64,000 nucleotides of DNA from Prosthecodimorpha staleyi (lineage in GTDB: Bacteria; Pseudomonadota; Alphaproteobacteria; Rhizobiales; Ancalomicrobiaceae). Position numbers and translations under genes: made by a program. Positions 1 to 10,448 of the stretch are shown one piece after another (position 1 is the stretch's first letter; each line of letters begins with the position of its first letter). A model generated the notes under the pieces. It was given only the letters and a program-made list of their open reading frames with translations. It made no database searches and was not told the DNA's origin. Location of the stretch: NCBI RefSeq assembly GCF_018729455.1, contig NZ_JAHHZF010000010.1, forward strand, positions 132,122 to 196,121. The letters run 5' to 3'.

Positions 1-545
1 GGGACAAGGCCCGAAGGGCCGCCGATCCGGGGCCTACCCGCATCGCAGCGAGCGTCAGGATCGCCATTTATATCAAAGCCTTGCGACAAGTCGCCCACAG
101 AGTGGGTCCCGGCTCTCCGCTGCGCTCCGGCCGGGAATGCGGCCCTTCGGGGGCCCGTTCCAGCCGGCCGAAGGCAGTGCGGATTCGGCAGTGGGCAGTG
201 GGCAGTGGGCAGCGGAGAATCTGATACTGGAGCCCCCCTGCCGCAATCTCCCGGCGCATCCCCGGACAAGGCCCGAAGGGCCGCCGATCCGGGGCCTACC
301 CGCATCGCAGCGAGCGTCAGGATCGCCATTTATATCAAAGTCTTGCGAAAAATCGCCAACAGAGTGTGTCCCGGCTCTTCGCTGCGCTCCGGCCGGGAAT
401 GCGGCCCTTCGGGGCCCCGTTCCAGCCGGCCGAGGGCAGTGCGGATTCGGCAGTGGGCGGTGGAGCGCCTGATGCTGGAACCCCTGCCGCAATCTCCCGG
501 CGCATCCCCGGACAAGGCCCGCAGGGCCGCCGATCCGGGGTCCAC
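1..545. repeat. Tandem interspersed repeat made of alternating hairpin units
   Basis: The stretch before the first gene is built from alternating copies of two palindromic units. Unit A has arms CCCCGGA and TCCGGGG around an inner GGCCC-gaa-GGGCC; copies lie at 1-32 (cut by the window edge), 260-294 and 506-540. Unit B has arms TCCCGGC and GCCGGGA around a CTCCGCTGCGCTCC-like loop; copies lie at 107-136 and 369-398. The first two A-B blocks are near-identical over about 260 bases and are spaced by 262. Inside lies a short array of GCAGTGG units (about 190-217). No convincing gene is present, and the open frames here simply read through the repeats. Both units form strong stem-loops, so the element may be transcribed or act as a terminator-like mosaic. 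I do not recognise a named family. Confidence 0.75.
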
Positions 546-683
546 TCGCTTTTCAACACGAAATTTTTCAATAGTTTACCAGATTATCCCCATGCCTGAC
601 GCCCGTTAGTCCGCCTTTTCCCCACTGCCCACGCCCGCCGCCCCGCCACGATGCCGGCCGAATTCCCCCGCACACCGAAGGCC

Positions 684-1421
684 ATGACGCTGATCGCGCG
701 ACGTCTTCTGCTCGGTTTCGCCCTCCTGTTCCTGCTGCCGCTCGGCGCGCATGCGCTCTGGCATTGGCAGCGCGGCTGGCCGGCGAGTTGGACGGCGGCC
801 GACTGGTCGTCGACTGGGCTCCTGCCGGCGGCCACCGCCGAAGCACCCGCGCTGGTGCGCATCTATGCGGCGCGGACCGGCCGCTGGCGCGGCATCTTCG
901 CGGTCCACAGCTGGATCGTGGTCAAGACCGCCGGCGGCGCCTACGAGCGCTACGACAAGCTCGGCTGGGGCCGACCGATCCGCGTCAACGCCTACGCGCC
1001 CGATGCCCGCTGGTACGGCAACGATCCCGAACCGGTCTATGCCGCCGACGGCGAAGCCGCCGCCCGGCTGATCCCCGAGATCAGGGCTGCGGTGGCCGCC
1101 TACGGCTACCAGCGCCTCGGCGACTACCGTCTCTGGCCCGGGCCGAATTCCAACACCTTCGTAGCCAGCGTACTGGCCGCCGTCCCGGCAATCGAGGCCG
1201 CCCTGCCGCCGACCGCGATCGGCAAGGACTTTCCCGCCGACGGCCGCTGGTTCGGCCTCACCCCCACGGGCCTCGGCCTGCGGCTCAGCCTCGCCGGCTA
1301 TCTCGGCGTGACCATCGGCTGGATCGAGGGCCTCGAGATCAACATACTCGGCGCCGTCGCCGGCCTCGACATCCGCCGCCCCGCCCTGAAACTGCCCGGC
1401 TGGGGCCGGATCGGGATGTAG
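684..1421 (+). CDS. DUF3750 domain-containing protein
   Basis: This is a predicted membrane-associated protein of the DUF3750 family, whose biochemical role is unknown. The N-terminus (LIARRLLLGFALLFLLPLG) is a positively charged stretch followed by one hydrophobic segment, consistent with a signal anchor. The body carries family-typical blocks: GRWRGIFAVHSWIVVK, RYDKLGWG, RVNAYAPDARWYGN, YRLWPGPNSNTFVA, GKDFPADG and a C-terminal RPALKLPGWGRIG. The conserved His/Trp/Asn blocks resemble a small hydrolase-like fold, but that is inference. I start at 684, where GAAGG precedes an ATG that opens directly into the membrane segment; an in-frame ATG at 651 would add 11 residues. The gene stands alone between two repeat blocks. 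Length is about 245 residues, as is usual for the family. Confidence 0.85.
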   Translation: MTLIARRLLLGFALLFLLPLGAHALWHWQRGWPASWTAADWSSTGLLPAATAEAPALVRIYAARTGRWRGIFAVHSWIVVKTAGGAYERYDKLGWGRPIRVNAYAPDARWYGNDPEPVYAADGEAAARLIPEIRAAVAAYGYQRLGDYRLWPGPNSNTFVASVLAAVPAIEAALPPTAIGKDFPADGRWFGLTPTGLGLRLSLAGYLGVTIGWIEGLEINILGAVAGLDIRRPALKLPGWGRIGM

Positions 1422-1578
1422 GCGCGGACCGCGAGGCCCAGGGGAGCGGCAGCTTTATGTTCTGTACGGACCGCGCGGAGGGATCACCGGGTCTCAGGAC
1501 GGCTCAGGCGCCCGCAGCCGAACCGGCCAGGCGTCTTTTGATTTCGAGAATATATTCAATACCTTGTCGAATTCGCGA

Positions 1579-1718
1579 GCAGAGTGGGTCCCGGCTCTCC
1601 GCCTTCGGCTGCGGCCGGGATTGCGGTTTGAGTGTGCGGTTGGGAGACGCAGTCATCCACCAAAGGGCCCGCGGTCGCATCCCCGGACAAGGCCCGAAGG
1701 GCCGCCGATCCGGGGCCT
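1579..1718. repeat. Further copy of the A/B hairpin repeat between DUF3750 and polA
   Basis: The 407-base gap between the DUF3750 gene and the 3' end of polA (1422-1828) holds another B unit (1589-1620, arms TCCCGGC and GCCGGGA) followed by an A unit (1681-1715, identical in its palindromic core to the copy at 260-294). The gap is otherwise without recognisable genes. It shows that the repeat family is dispersed and not confined to the tandem block at the start of the window. Confidence 0.7.
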
Positions 1719-1828
1719 ACTCGCCTCACCGCGGCATCAAAATGACCGGGTCGGCGCAAAAACCTGCGCTACATGCCAGGGAAATAATGCCAAGCCGATC
1801 CTCACGACGGCCATGGTTCACGCTCCCG

Positions 1829-4800
1829 TCAATGCGCTTCGTCCCAGTTCCGCGCCGCGCGGGCGTCGACCTGCAGGGGCACGCCGAGGGTGACGGCGGG
1901 GTGCGGGGCCTCCTCCATCACGCGGCGGACGACCGGCAGGGTCGCGTCGACCTCCGCTTCGGGCACCTCGAAGATCAGTTCGTCGTGGACCTGCAGCAGC
2001 ATCGCGGCCTTGAGGCGGGCGGCGTCGAGGGCGGGCTCCATGCGGATCATGGCGCGGCGGATGATGTCGGCGGCGGAGCCCTGGATCGGGGCGTTGATGG
2101 CGGCGCGCTCGTTGAAGGCGCGCACCGACGGGTTCTTGGCGGCGATCTCGGGATAGTGCGCCTTGCGGCCGAAGATGGTGGTGACGAAGCCGTCGCGCCG
2201 GCAGGCAGCCTTGGTCGCCTCCATGTAGTCGCGGATGCCCGGGAAGCGCTCGAAATACTTCTTGATATAGGCGCCGGCCTCCTCGCGGCCGATGCCGAGC
2301 TGGTTGGCGAGACCGAAGGCCGAGATGCCGTAGATGATGCCGAAATTGATCGCCTTGGCGCGGCGGCGGACCATCGGATCCATGCCGGCGACGGGCACGC
2401 CGAACATTTCCGACGCCGTCATGGCATGGATGTCGATGCCGTCCGCGAAGGCGCGCTTCAGGGCCGGGATATCGGCCATGTGGGCGAGCACGCGCAGTTC
2501 GATCTGGCTGTAGTCGGCGGAAACCAGCGCGAAGCCCGGCGCGGCCACGAAGGCGGTGCGGATCTTGCGGCCTTCCTCGGTGCGCACCGGGATGTTCTGC
2601 AGGTTCGGCTCGGAGGAGGAGAGCCGCCCGGTCGTGGTGGCGGCGAGCGCGAAGGAGGTATGGACCCGCTTCGTCTCGGGATGGACGTAGCCCGGCAGCG
2701 CGTCCGTGTAGGTCGAACGCAGCTTGGAGACCTGGCGCCAGTCGAGGATCTTGCGCGCCAGTTCGACGCCTTGCCCAGCCAGCTCCTCCAGCACGTCGGC
2801 GCCGGTCGCCCAGGCGCCGGTCGGCGTCTTCTTGGCGCCCGGCAGGCCCATCTTGCCGAACAGGATGTCGCCGAGCTGCTTGGGCGAGCCGAGATTAAAG
2901 GCGCCGCCGGCGAGTTCGTGCGTCTCGGCTTCGAGCCGCGCCATGGTCTGCGCGAAATCGCCGGAGAGCCGCGACAGGATCTGCCGGTCGATCGAGATGC
3001 CGCGCATCTCCATCCGCTTCAGGACATCGACCAGCGGCCGTTCCAGCGTCTCGTAGACGGTCGCCATGCGTTCCGAGACCAGCCGCGGCTTCAGCACGCG
3101 CCACAGCCGCAGCGTCACGTCGGCATCCTCGGCCGCATAGGCGGTCGCGCGGTCGAGCGGCACCTTGTCGAAGGTCACCTGCGCCTTGCCGGTGCCGGTC
3201 ACCTCCTTGTAGGCGATCGGCTTGTGGCCGAGCAGGCGCTCGGACAGGTCGTCCATGCCGTGGGTGGCGCGGCCGGCATCGAGCACGTAGGAGATCAGCA
3301 TGGTGTCGTCGGCGCCGACGATCGGCGCCCCGTGCCGCTCCAGCACCATGGCGTCGTACTTCAGGTTCTGCGCCACCTTCAGGATCGAGCGGTCGGCGAG
3401 CAGCGGGCGGATCGCCGCGATCGCGTCGGCGACCGGGATCTGCTCGGGCCGGGTCTCCTGATCAAACAGGCCGGCGCCGCCGGCCGTGTGCAGCAAGGGC
3501 ACGTAGCAGGCCTCGCCGGGGGCGACGGCGAGCGAGAAGCCGACCATGTCGGCCTGCATGGAATCGAGCGAATTGGTCTCGGTGTCGATCGCCACCACGC
3601 CGGCCTCGACGGCGCGCTCGACCCAGCGCTGCAGATCCTCCAGCCGGGTCACGCAGGCATAGCGGTCGGTCGCGATCGGCCCGACATGTCCAGCCTCGGC
3701 GCGCGCGGCCGCGAGTGCGGCGGGCGTCATGCCGGTCGCGGCCGGCGCGGCGGCGGTGGATGCGGACGGAGCTGATGCAGGCGGGGCGGGGGCGGCCTTG
3801 GCATCTTCGGCGGATCGCCCCTCGGCCTGCGCCCCGGCGTCGGCCGGCACGGCGGCCGGATCGGCGCCCTCCCCGGCTGCGGCGCCGCCCGGCGGCCAGT
3901 GCCGGATGGAGACCGGCGACGGTGCGATACCGGCCGGCTCGCAGCCGGTCGCCTCGGCGACGCGGCGGGTCAGGGTGGTGAATTCCATGGTCTTCAGGAA
4001 GGCGATCAGCTTGGCGCCGTCGAGCGGTGCCACGGCCAGATGGTCGATCGGATGGTCGAGCGGCACGTCGTCGCGCAGCGTCACCAGGACCTTGGAGATG
4101 CGCGCCTTCTCGGCATTCGTGACCAGCGCCTCGCGCCGCTTCGGCTGCTTGATCTCGCCGGCCCGCGCGAGCAGGGTTTCGAGATCGCCGTATTCCTCGA
4201 TCAGCTGCGCCGCGGTCTTGATGCCGATGCCCGGCACGCCCGGCACGTTGTCGACCGAATCGCCCGCCAGCGCCTGCACGTCGACGACCTTCTCGGGGCC
4301 GACGCCGAATTTCTCGATCACCTCGGCGCGGCCGATCCGGCGCTCCTTCATGGTGTCGTACATGATGACCCGCGGCCCGACGAGCTGCATCAGGTCCTTG
4401 TCGGAGGCGACGATGGTCACGTCGGCCCCGCAGGCGACCGCCTGGCGGGTATAGGTCGCGATCAGGTCGTCGGCCTCGAAGCCGATCTGCTCGATCGAGG
4501 CGACGTTGAAGGCCTCGACCGCCTGGCGGATCAGGCCGAATTGCGGGCGCAGATCCTCCGGCGGCTCGGGCCGCTGCGCCTTGTACTGGTCGTAGAGCGC
4601 ATTGCGGAAAGTGACCGAGGAGGCATCCAGCACCACCGCCACATGGGTCGGCTTGACCCCGACCTCGGTCTTGTCGGCCTCGCGCAGGAGCCGCCAGAGC
4701 ATGTTGCAGAAGCCCGACACCGCACCGATCGGCAGGCCGTCGGACTTGCGCGTCAGCGGCGGCAACGCGTGATAGGCGCGGAAGATGTAGGACGAGCCGT

Positions 4801-4915
4801 CGACCAGGAAGACATGGTCGCCGGCCTTGACGGCACAGGGTTCGGCACCGTTGCGCAGCGGGGCGGCGGCGCCCACGGGCGCGACGGGAGCGGGGTCGGA
4901 AGGAGCGTCGATCAT
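1829..4915 (-). CDS. polA: DNA polymerase I
   Basis: This is DNA polymerase I, used for Okazaki-fragment maturation and repair synthesis in the cytoplasm. Three domains are readable in 1,028 residues. The N-terminal 5'-3' nuclease spans about 33-320 (VFLVDGSSYIFRAYH, ASDKDLMQLV, GDSVDNVPGVPGIG). The 3'-5' exonuclease spans about 420-600 with its acidic residues intact (VAIDTETNSLD, NLKYDAMVLERHG, YAAEDADVTLRLW). The family A polymerase has motif A near 797 (SADYSQIELRVLAHM), motif B (RRRAKAINFGIIYG) and motif C near 977 (LLQVHDELIFEVP). An Ala/Pro-rich linker (about 336-400) separates nuclease and exonuclease, which makes the protein longer than the E. coli enzyme. The proofreading domain therefore looks active. 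It is divergent from the penicillin-binding protein gene, with 227 bases between them. The start is the only ATG that leads into the nuclease, though its ribosome-binding site is weak. Confidence 0.97.
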   Translation of the reverse strand: MIDAPSDPAPVAPVGAAAPLRNGAEPCAVKAGDHVFLVDGSSYIFRAYHALPPLTRKSDGLPIGAVSGFCNMLWRLLREADKTEVGVKPTHVAVVLDASSVTFRNALYDQYKAQRPEPPEDLRPQFGLIRQAVEAFNVASIEQIGFEADDLIATYTRQAVACGADVTIVASDKDLMQLVGPRVIMYDTMKERRIGRAEVIEKFGVGPEKVVDVQALAGDSVDNVPGVPGIGIKTAAQLIEEYGDLETLLARAGEIKQPKRREALVTNAEKARISKVLVTLRDDVPLDHPIDHLAVAPLDGAKLIAFLKTMEFTTLTRRVAEATGCEPAGIAPSPVSIRHWPPGGAAAGEGADPAAVPADAGAQAEGRSAEDAKAAPAPPASAPSASTAAAPAATGMTPAALAAARAEAGHVGPIATDRYACVTRLEDLQRWVERAVEAGVVAIDTETNSLDSMQADMVGFSLAVAPGEACYVPLLHTAGGAGLFDQETRPEQIPVADAIAAIRPLLADRSILKVAQNLKYDAMVLERHGAPIVGADDTMLISYVLDAGRATHGMDDLSERLLGHKPIAYKEVTGTGKAQVTFDKVPLDRATAYAAEDADVTLRLWRVLKPRLVSERMATVYETLERPLVDVLKRMEMRGISIDRQILSRLSGDFAQTMARLEAETHELAGGAFNLGSPKQLGDILFGKMGLPGAKKTPTGAWATGADVLEELAGQGVELARKILDWRQVSKLRSTYTDALPGYVHPETKRVHTSFALAATTTGRLSSSEPNLQNIPVRTEEGRKIRTAFVAAPGFALVSADYSQIELRVLAHMADIPALKRAFADGIDIHAMTASEMFGVPVAGMDPMVRRRAKAINFGIIYGISAFGLANQLGIGREEAGAYIKKYFERFPGIRDYMEATKAACRRDGFVTTIFGRKAHYPEIAAKNPSVRAFNERAAINAPIQGSAADIIRRAMIRMEPALDAARLKAAMLLQVHDELIFEVPEAEVDATLPVVRRVMEEAPHPAVTLGVPLQVDARAARNWDEAH

Positions 4916-5142
4916 GCCCGGATCATAGGGGCGCCGGCGCGGATTGGAACCCGGGGCCGCGCCGGCCGCATCCTTAACCCCCCCTTAATTCGCCATCTTT
5001 AGCGTTCACCTGACCGCGCCCGCGCCGACCTCCTCTCCTGCGAGACGGAGGCCGCCAGCGGGCGGGGCGACACCGACAGCCGGCGCGGCACGAGACTGGC
5101 CGAGCCGACGGGGAGGGGCGGACGGAAAGACGCGAGGGGAAG

Positions 5143-7614
5143 ATGGTCGCGCGACGCATCGAGCGGCAGGCGGAGCCGCTCTTCGACGACCCGGGCTACG
5201 AGCCCGATCGCCTCGACCTGCGCCTGTCCTCGGAGGATCGTCCCTCGTCGGTCGGCCCCGGCGCCGTGCGCCGGCGCGCCCCGCGCGAGGCCGGCTCCGG
5301 CCGCCTGGAACCCTCCGTCTCGTCCTACGATACCGACGTGGTCGCCCAGCGCGACGGCGGCCGCAGCCGCGGCGGCCAGCGATCCAGAAGCCACGACGAC
5401 GCCGACGATCGCAACGAGGCCCCGCCGCGCCGGCGCCCGCCTTCGGGTGGCGCGGGCGGAAGTTCCGGGGGCGGCGGCGGATCGGGTCCGCGCAAGCCCG
5501 CCGCGCGCCGCCGGCGCAGCCTGATCGGCGGCATCGTCTACTGGTCCTGCGTGATGGGCATCTGGGGCGTGATCGGCGCCGGCGCCATCGTGCTCTATTA
5601 CGGCTCGCGCCTGCCGCCGACCACCGAATGGGCCGTGCCGAAACGGCCGCCGAACATCCGCATCGTCTCCTCCGACGGCACGCTGATCGGCAATCGCGGC
5701 GATACCGGCGGCGAGGCCGTGCGGCTCGCCGACCTGCCGCCCTATCTGCCCAAGGCCGTGATGGCGATCGAGGACCGCCGCTTCTACAGCCATTTCGGCA
5801 TGGATCCCTGGGGCCTCGCCCGCGCGGTCGCCGTCAACCTGACCTCGCGCGGCGTGGCGCAGGGCGGATCGACGCTGACCCAGCAGCTCGCCAAGAACCT
5901 GTTCCTGACCCCGGACCGAACCTTCGGCCGCAAGGTGCAGGAGGTGATCCTGTCGCTCTGGCTGGAGCGGGAATATTCGAAGGACCAGATCCTCGAAATG
6001 TATCTGAACCGGGTCTATATGGGCGCCGGCTCCTACGGGGTCGATGCCGCCGCCCGGCGCTATTTCGGCAAGTCCGCCAAGCAGGTGAACGTCATGGAGG
6101 CGGCCATGCTGGCCGGCCTCCTGAAGGCGCCGTCGCGCTATGCCCCGTCCAAGAACCCGCAGCTCGCCCGCGCCCGCGCCGAGACCGTGCTGGCCAGCAT
6201 GGTCGATGCCGGCTTCCTCGCGCAAAAGGACCGCGAGGCCGCGCTGAAGGCGCCGCAGACCATCTTCGACCGGCCCAATACCGGCACCGAGAATTATGTC
6301 GCCGACTGGGTGATGGACCTCCTGCCCGCCTATGTCGGCTCGATCGACCACGACATCGTGGTCGAGACGACCATCGACCAGAACCTGCAGCTGATCGCCG
6401 AGGCGGCGCTGCAGGGCGGGCTGGCGCAGTATGGCGACGCCAAGGACGTGAACCAGGGCGCGCTGGTCTCGGTCGACCCGTCCGGCGCCGTGCGCGCGCT
6501 GGTCGGCGGCGTCGACTACCAGAAGAGCCAGTACAACCGCGCCGTGACCGCGCGCCGGCAGCCCGGCTCGGCCTTCAAGCCCTTCGTCTATCTGGCCGCC
6601 GTGGAGACCGGCCTGACGCCCGAGACGGTGCGGGTCGACGAACCGGTCAGCTTCAAGGGCTGGAGCCCGAAAAACTACGAGAAGGGCTTCCGCGGCCCGA
6701 TGCAGCTGAAGGACGCGCTGGCGCAGTCGATCAACACCATCGCGGTCAAGCTCGCCGTCGAGGTCGGGCCGAAGAAGGTCGTCTCGGTCGCCGAACGGCT
6801 CGGCATCACCTCGCCGCTGCAGCCGACCGCCGCCATCGCGCTCGGTTCCTACGAGGTGACGCCGCTCGAGATCACCGCCGCCTATGTGCCCTTCTCGAAC
6901 GGCGGCTACGGCGTCAGCCCGCATGTCATCCAGCGCATCCGCTCGCAGGGCAAGGTGCTCTACGAGCGGCGCGGCTCCGGCATCGGTCGGGTGATCGACC
7001 CGGGTCCGCTCGCCGCCATGAACACGATGCTCTCGGAGACGCTGATCACCGGCACCGCCAAGAAGGCGCAGATCGCCGGCTGGCCGGCCGGCGGCAAGAC
7101 CGGCACCAGCCAGGATTTCCGCGATGCCTGGTTCATCGGCTACACGGCGCTCCTGACCACCGGCGTCTGGCTCGGCAACGACGACGGCACGCCGACCAAA
7201 CACGCGACCGGCGGCTCGATCGCCGCGACCGTCTGGCAGCGTTTCATGCTGGAGGCCCATCGCGGCAAGCCGGTCGCCGACATCCCGGGCACCTGGCGGC
7301 GCAACCAGCCGATGGCGACCGATTCGGTCGTGACCGGGGCCGTGCCGACCGCTCCGTTGCCGGGCCTGCCCGCCGCGTCGGGATATGCACCGACCCCGAC
7401 GGTCGCACCGGCCCCCGCCGCCTATGCGCCGGCACCCGCGGCTCCCTATCCGCCCGCCCCCTATCCGGCGCAGGGCTATTCGAATCCGAACCCGAATCTG
7501 GCCGGCCAGGGCTTGCCGCCACCCCCCGCTCCGGTGCCGCAGCGGACGCAGCAGCGCCCGCCGGCGCCGATGGGCGGCGTCGACGACTTCCTGAAGCGGA
7601 TGTTCGGCGGGTAG
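5143..7614 (+). CDS. mrcA: Class A penicillin-binding protein 1A (bifunctional transglycosylase/transpeptidase)
   Basis: This is a bifunctional peptidoglycan synthase of the inner membrane that polymerises glycan strands and cross-links stem peptides. A long Arg/Gly/Pro-rich cytoplasmic tail (residues 1-126) precedes one membrane segment (about 127-152). The glycosyltransferase domain follows, with AIEDRRFYSHFG (catalytic Glu near 210) and GGSTLTQQLAKNLFL. The transpeptidase domain has SxxK as S476-AFK, SxN at S529-IN and KTG at 652-654 (GGKTGTSQDFRDAWF). The C-terminus (from about 735) is a low-complexity Pro/Ala/Tyr tail that ends in a short conserved-looking VDDFLKRMFGG. All catalytic motifs are present. 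The ATG at 5143 follows GAGGGGAAG. The 126-residue cytoplasmic extension is longer than in enterobacterial PBP1a; such tails could recruit elongation or division partners, but that is inference. Confidence 0.95.
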   Translation: MVARRIERQAEPLFDDPGYEPDRLDLRLSSEDRPSSVGPGAVRRRAPREAGSGRLEPSVSSYDTDVVAQRDGGRSRGGQRSRSHDDADDRNEAPPRRRPPSGGAGGSSGGGGGSGPRKPAARRRRSLIGGIVYWSCVMGIWGVIGAGAIVLYYGSRLPPTTEWAVPKRPPNIRIVSSDGTLIGNRGDTGGEAVRLADLPPYLPKAVMAIEDRRFYSHFGMDPWGLARAVAVNLTSRGVAQGGSTLTQQLAKNLFLTPDRTFGRKVQEVILSLWLEREYSKDQILEMYLNRVYMGAGSYGVDAAARRYFGKSAKQVNVMEAAMLAGLLKAPSRYAPSKNPQLARARAETVLASMVDAGFLAQKDREAALKAPQTIFDRPNTGTENYVADWVMDLLPAYVGSIDHDIVVETTIDQNLQLIAEAALQGGLAQYGDAKDVNQGALVSVDPSGAVRALVGGVDYQKSQYNRAVTARRQPGSAFKPFVYLAAVETGLTPETVRVDEPVSFKGWSPKNYEKGFRGPMQLKDALAQSINTIAVKLAVEVGPKKVVSVAERLGITSPLQPTAAIALGSYEVTPLEITAAYVPFSNGGYGVSPHVIQRIRSQGKVLYERRGSGIGRVIDPGPLAAMNTMLSETLITGTAKKAQIAGWPAGGKTGTSQDFRDAWFIGYTALLTTGVWLGNDDGTPTKHATGGSIAATVWQRFMLEAHRGKPVADIPGTWRRNQPMATDSVVTGAVPTAPLPGLPAASGYAPTPTVAPAPAAYAPAPAAPYPPAPYPAQGYSNPNPNLAGQGLPPPPAPVPQRTQQRPPAPMGGVDDFLKRMFGG

Positions 7615-7622
7615 GCGGGCGC

Positions 7623-7637
7623 GCCGCCGCGGGCGGC
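7623..7637. terminator. GC-rich hairpin between convergent mrcA and yejF
   Basis: GCCGCC-gcg-GGCGGC forms a compact six-base-pair stem in the 30 bases between two convergent stop codons. It has no T-run, so a role as a bidirectional terminator is only suggested by its position. Confidence 0.3.
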
Positions 7638-7644
7638 GGCCCCT

Positions 7645-9270
<1,626 letters not shown>

Positions 9271-9290
9271 GGTGGATCCTCTCGCGGCCG

Positions 9291-10445
9291 TCACTGGAAG
9301 GTCTTGCGCGGATCGAAGGCGTCGCGCACCGCCTCGCCGACGAAGAGCAGCAGGCTCAGCATGATCGAGATGACCGCAAAGGCGGTCATGGCGAGCCAGG
9401 GCGCCTGCAGGTTGTTCTTGCCTTGCGACACGAGCTCGCCGAGCGACGGCGAGCCGGGCGGCAAGCCGAAGCCGAGGAAGTCGAGCGAGGTCAGGGTGGT
9501 GATCGAGCCGTTGAGAATGAACGGCATGAAGGTCAGCGTCGCCACCATGGCGTTGGGCAGGACATGGCGCCACATGATCGCGACGTTTCCGGCACCGAGG
9601 GCGCGGGCGGCGCGGACATATTCGAAGTTGCGCGCGCGCAGGAATTCCGCGCGCACCACGCCGACCAGCCGCGTCCAGGAGAACAGCAGCAGGATGCCGA
9701 GCAGGATCCAGAAATTCGGCACGAACACGGAAGCGATGATCAGCAGCAGGTAGAGTTCCGGCACCGACGTCCAGATTTCCAGGAAGCGTTGGAACAGAAG
9801 GTCGGTCCAGCCGCCGAAATAGCCCTGCACGGCGCCGGCTGCGACGCCGATGATCGACGAGATGATGGTCAGGATCAGGCCGAACAGCACCGAAATCCGA
9901 AACCCGTAGATCACCCGGGCGAGCACGTCGCGCGCCTGATCGTCGGTCCCGAGCCAGTTCCAGTTGCCGACCACGCAATTCGGATCGTCGGCGCCCTTAA
10001 TGTAGCGCGAGCAGCGCTCCTGGCGGTCATACATCCAGGACGGCTTGGCCGGCGCCGGATTCGGAATGTCGCCGTTGACGGTGTTGTAGGAGTAGCGGAT
10101 CGGCGGCCACAGGGCCCAGCCGTTGTCCGCGATCTCCTTCTGGATGTCCGGATGGCGATAGTCGGTCTTGGCCAGGAAGCCGCCGAACTTCTCTTCCGGA
10201 TAATCGACCAGCACCGGGACCAGAACCTCGCCCTTGTAGTGAACCAGGATCGGCTTGTCGTTGGCGAGAAACTCGGCGAACAGCGTCACCACGAACAAGA
10301 TCGAGAACAGCCAGAGCGAGACGTAGCCGCGCCGGTTGCGCTTGAAATTCTCCCAGCGGCGGCGATTGAGCGGGCTCAGGCGCGCGCGCGCCGGTGCGGC
10401 GGTCGGCCGGGAGACGGGGATGGCGGCGGGGGTCCGGGCATCCAT
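9291..10445 (-). CDS. yejE: Peptide ABC transporter permease (YejE type)
   Basis: This is an inner-membrane permease subunit of the Yej importer, 384 residues. After a short basic N-terminus there is a first membrane helix (GYVSLWLFSILFVVTLFAEF). A large periplasmic segment follows (about 65-165) with YejE-type sequence (YKGEVLVPVLVDYPEEKFG, GTDDQARDVLARVIYGFR). The DppC-like permease core comes next, with the EAA-type loop AARALGAGNVAIMWRHVLPN, the site that contacts the ATPase. The long periplasmic insert is typical of YejE and distinguishes it from ordinary DppC. The start lies 3 bases after yejB, so the two are co-translated. Confidence 0.93.
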   Translation of the reverse strand: MDARTPAAIPVSRPTAAPARARLSPLNRRRWENFKRNRRGYVSLWLFSILFVVTLFAEFLANDKPILVHYKGEVLVPVLVDYPEEKFGGFLAKTDYRHPDIQKEIADNGWALWPPIRYSYNTVNGDIPNPAPAKPSWMYDRQERCSRYIKGADDPNCVVGNWNWLGTDDQARDVLARVIYGFRISVLFGLILTIISSIIGVAAGAVQGYFGGWTDLLFQRFLEIWTSVPELYLLLIIASVFVPNFWILLGILLLFSWTRLVGVVRAEFLRARNFEYVRAARALGAGNVAIMWRHVLPNAMVATLTFMPFILNGSITTLTSLDFLGFGLPPGSPSLGELVSQGKNNLQAPWLAMTAFAVISIMLSLLLFVGEAVRDAFDPRKTFQ

Positions 10446-10448
10446 GAC

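Noticed and set aside
190-217. Short GCAGTGG tandem array considered as a CRISPR or VNTR
   Set aside because: Units are only seven bases with no spacers, so it is not CRISPR; no cas gene is in the window.
764-3775. Very long plus-strand open frame across DUF3750 and polA
   Set aside because: It is Arg/His/Gly-rich and overlaps two well-supported genes in other frames; long shadow frames are expected at about 70% GC.
4999-7260. A 753-codon open frame antisense to the penicillin-binding protein
   Set aside because: No recognisable motif; the plus strand has all class A penicillin-binding protein motifs.
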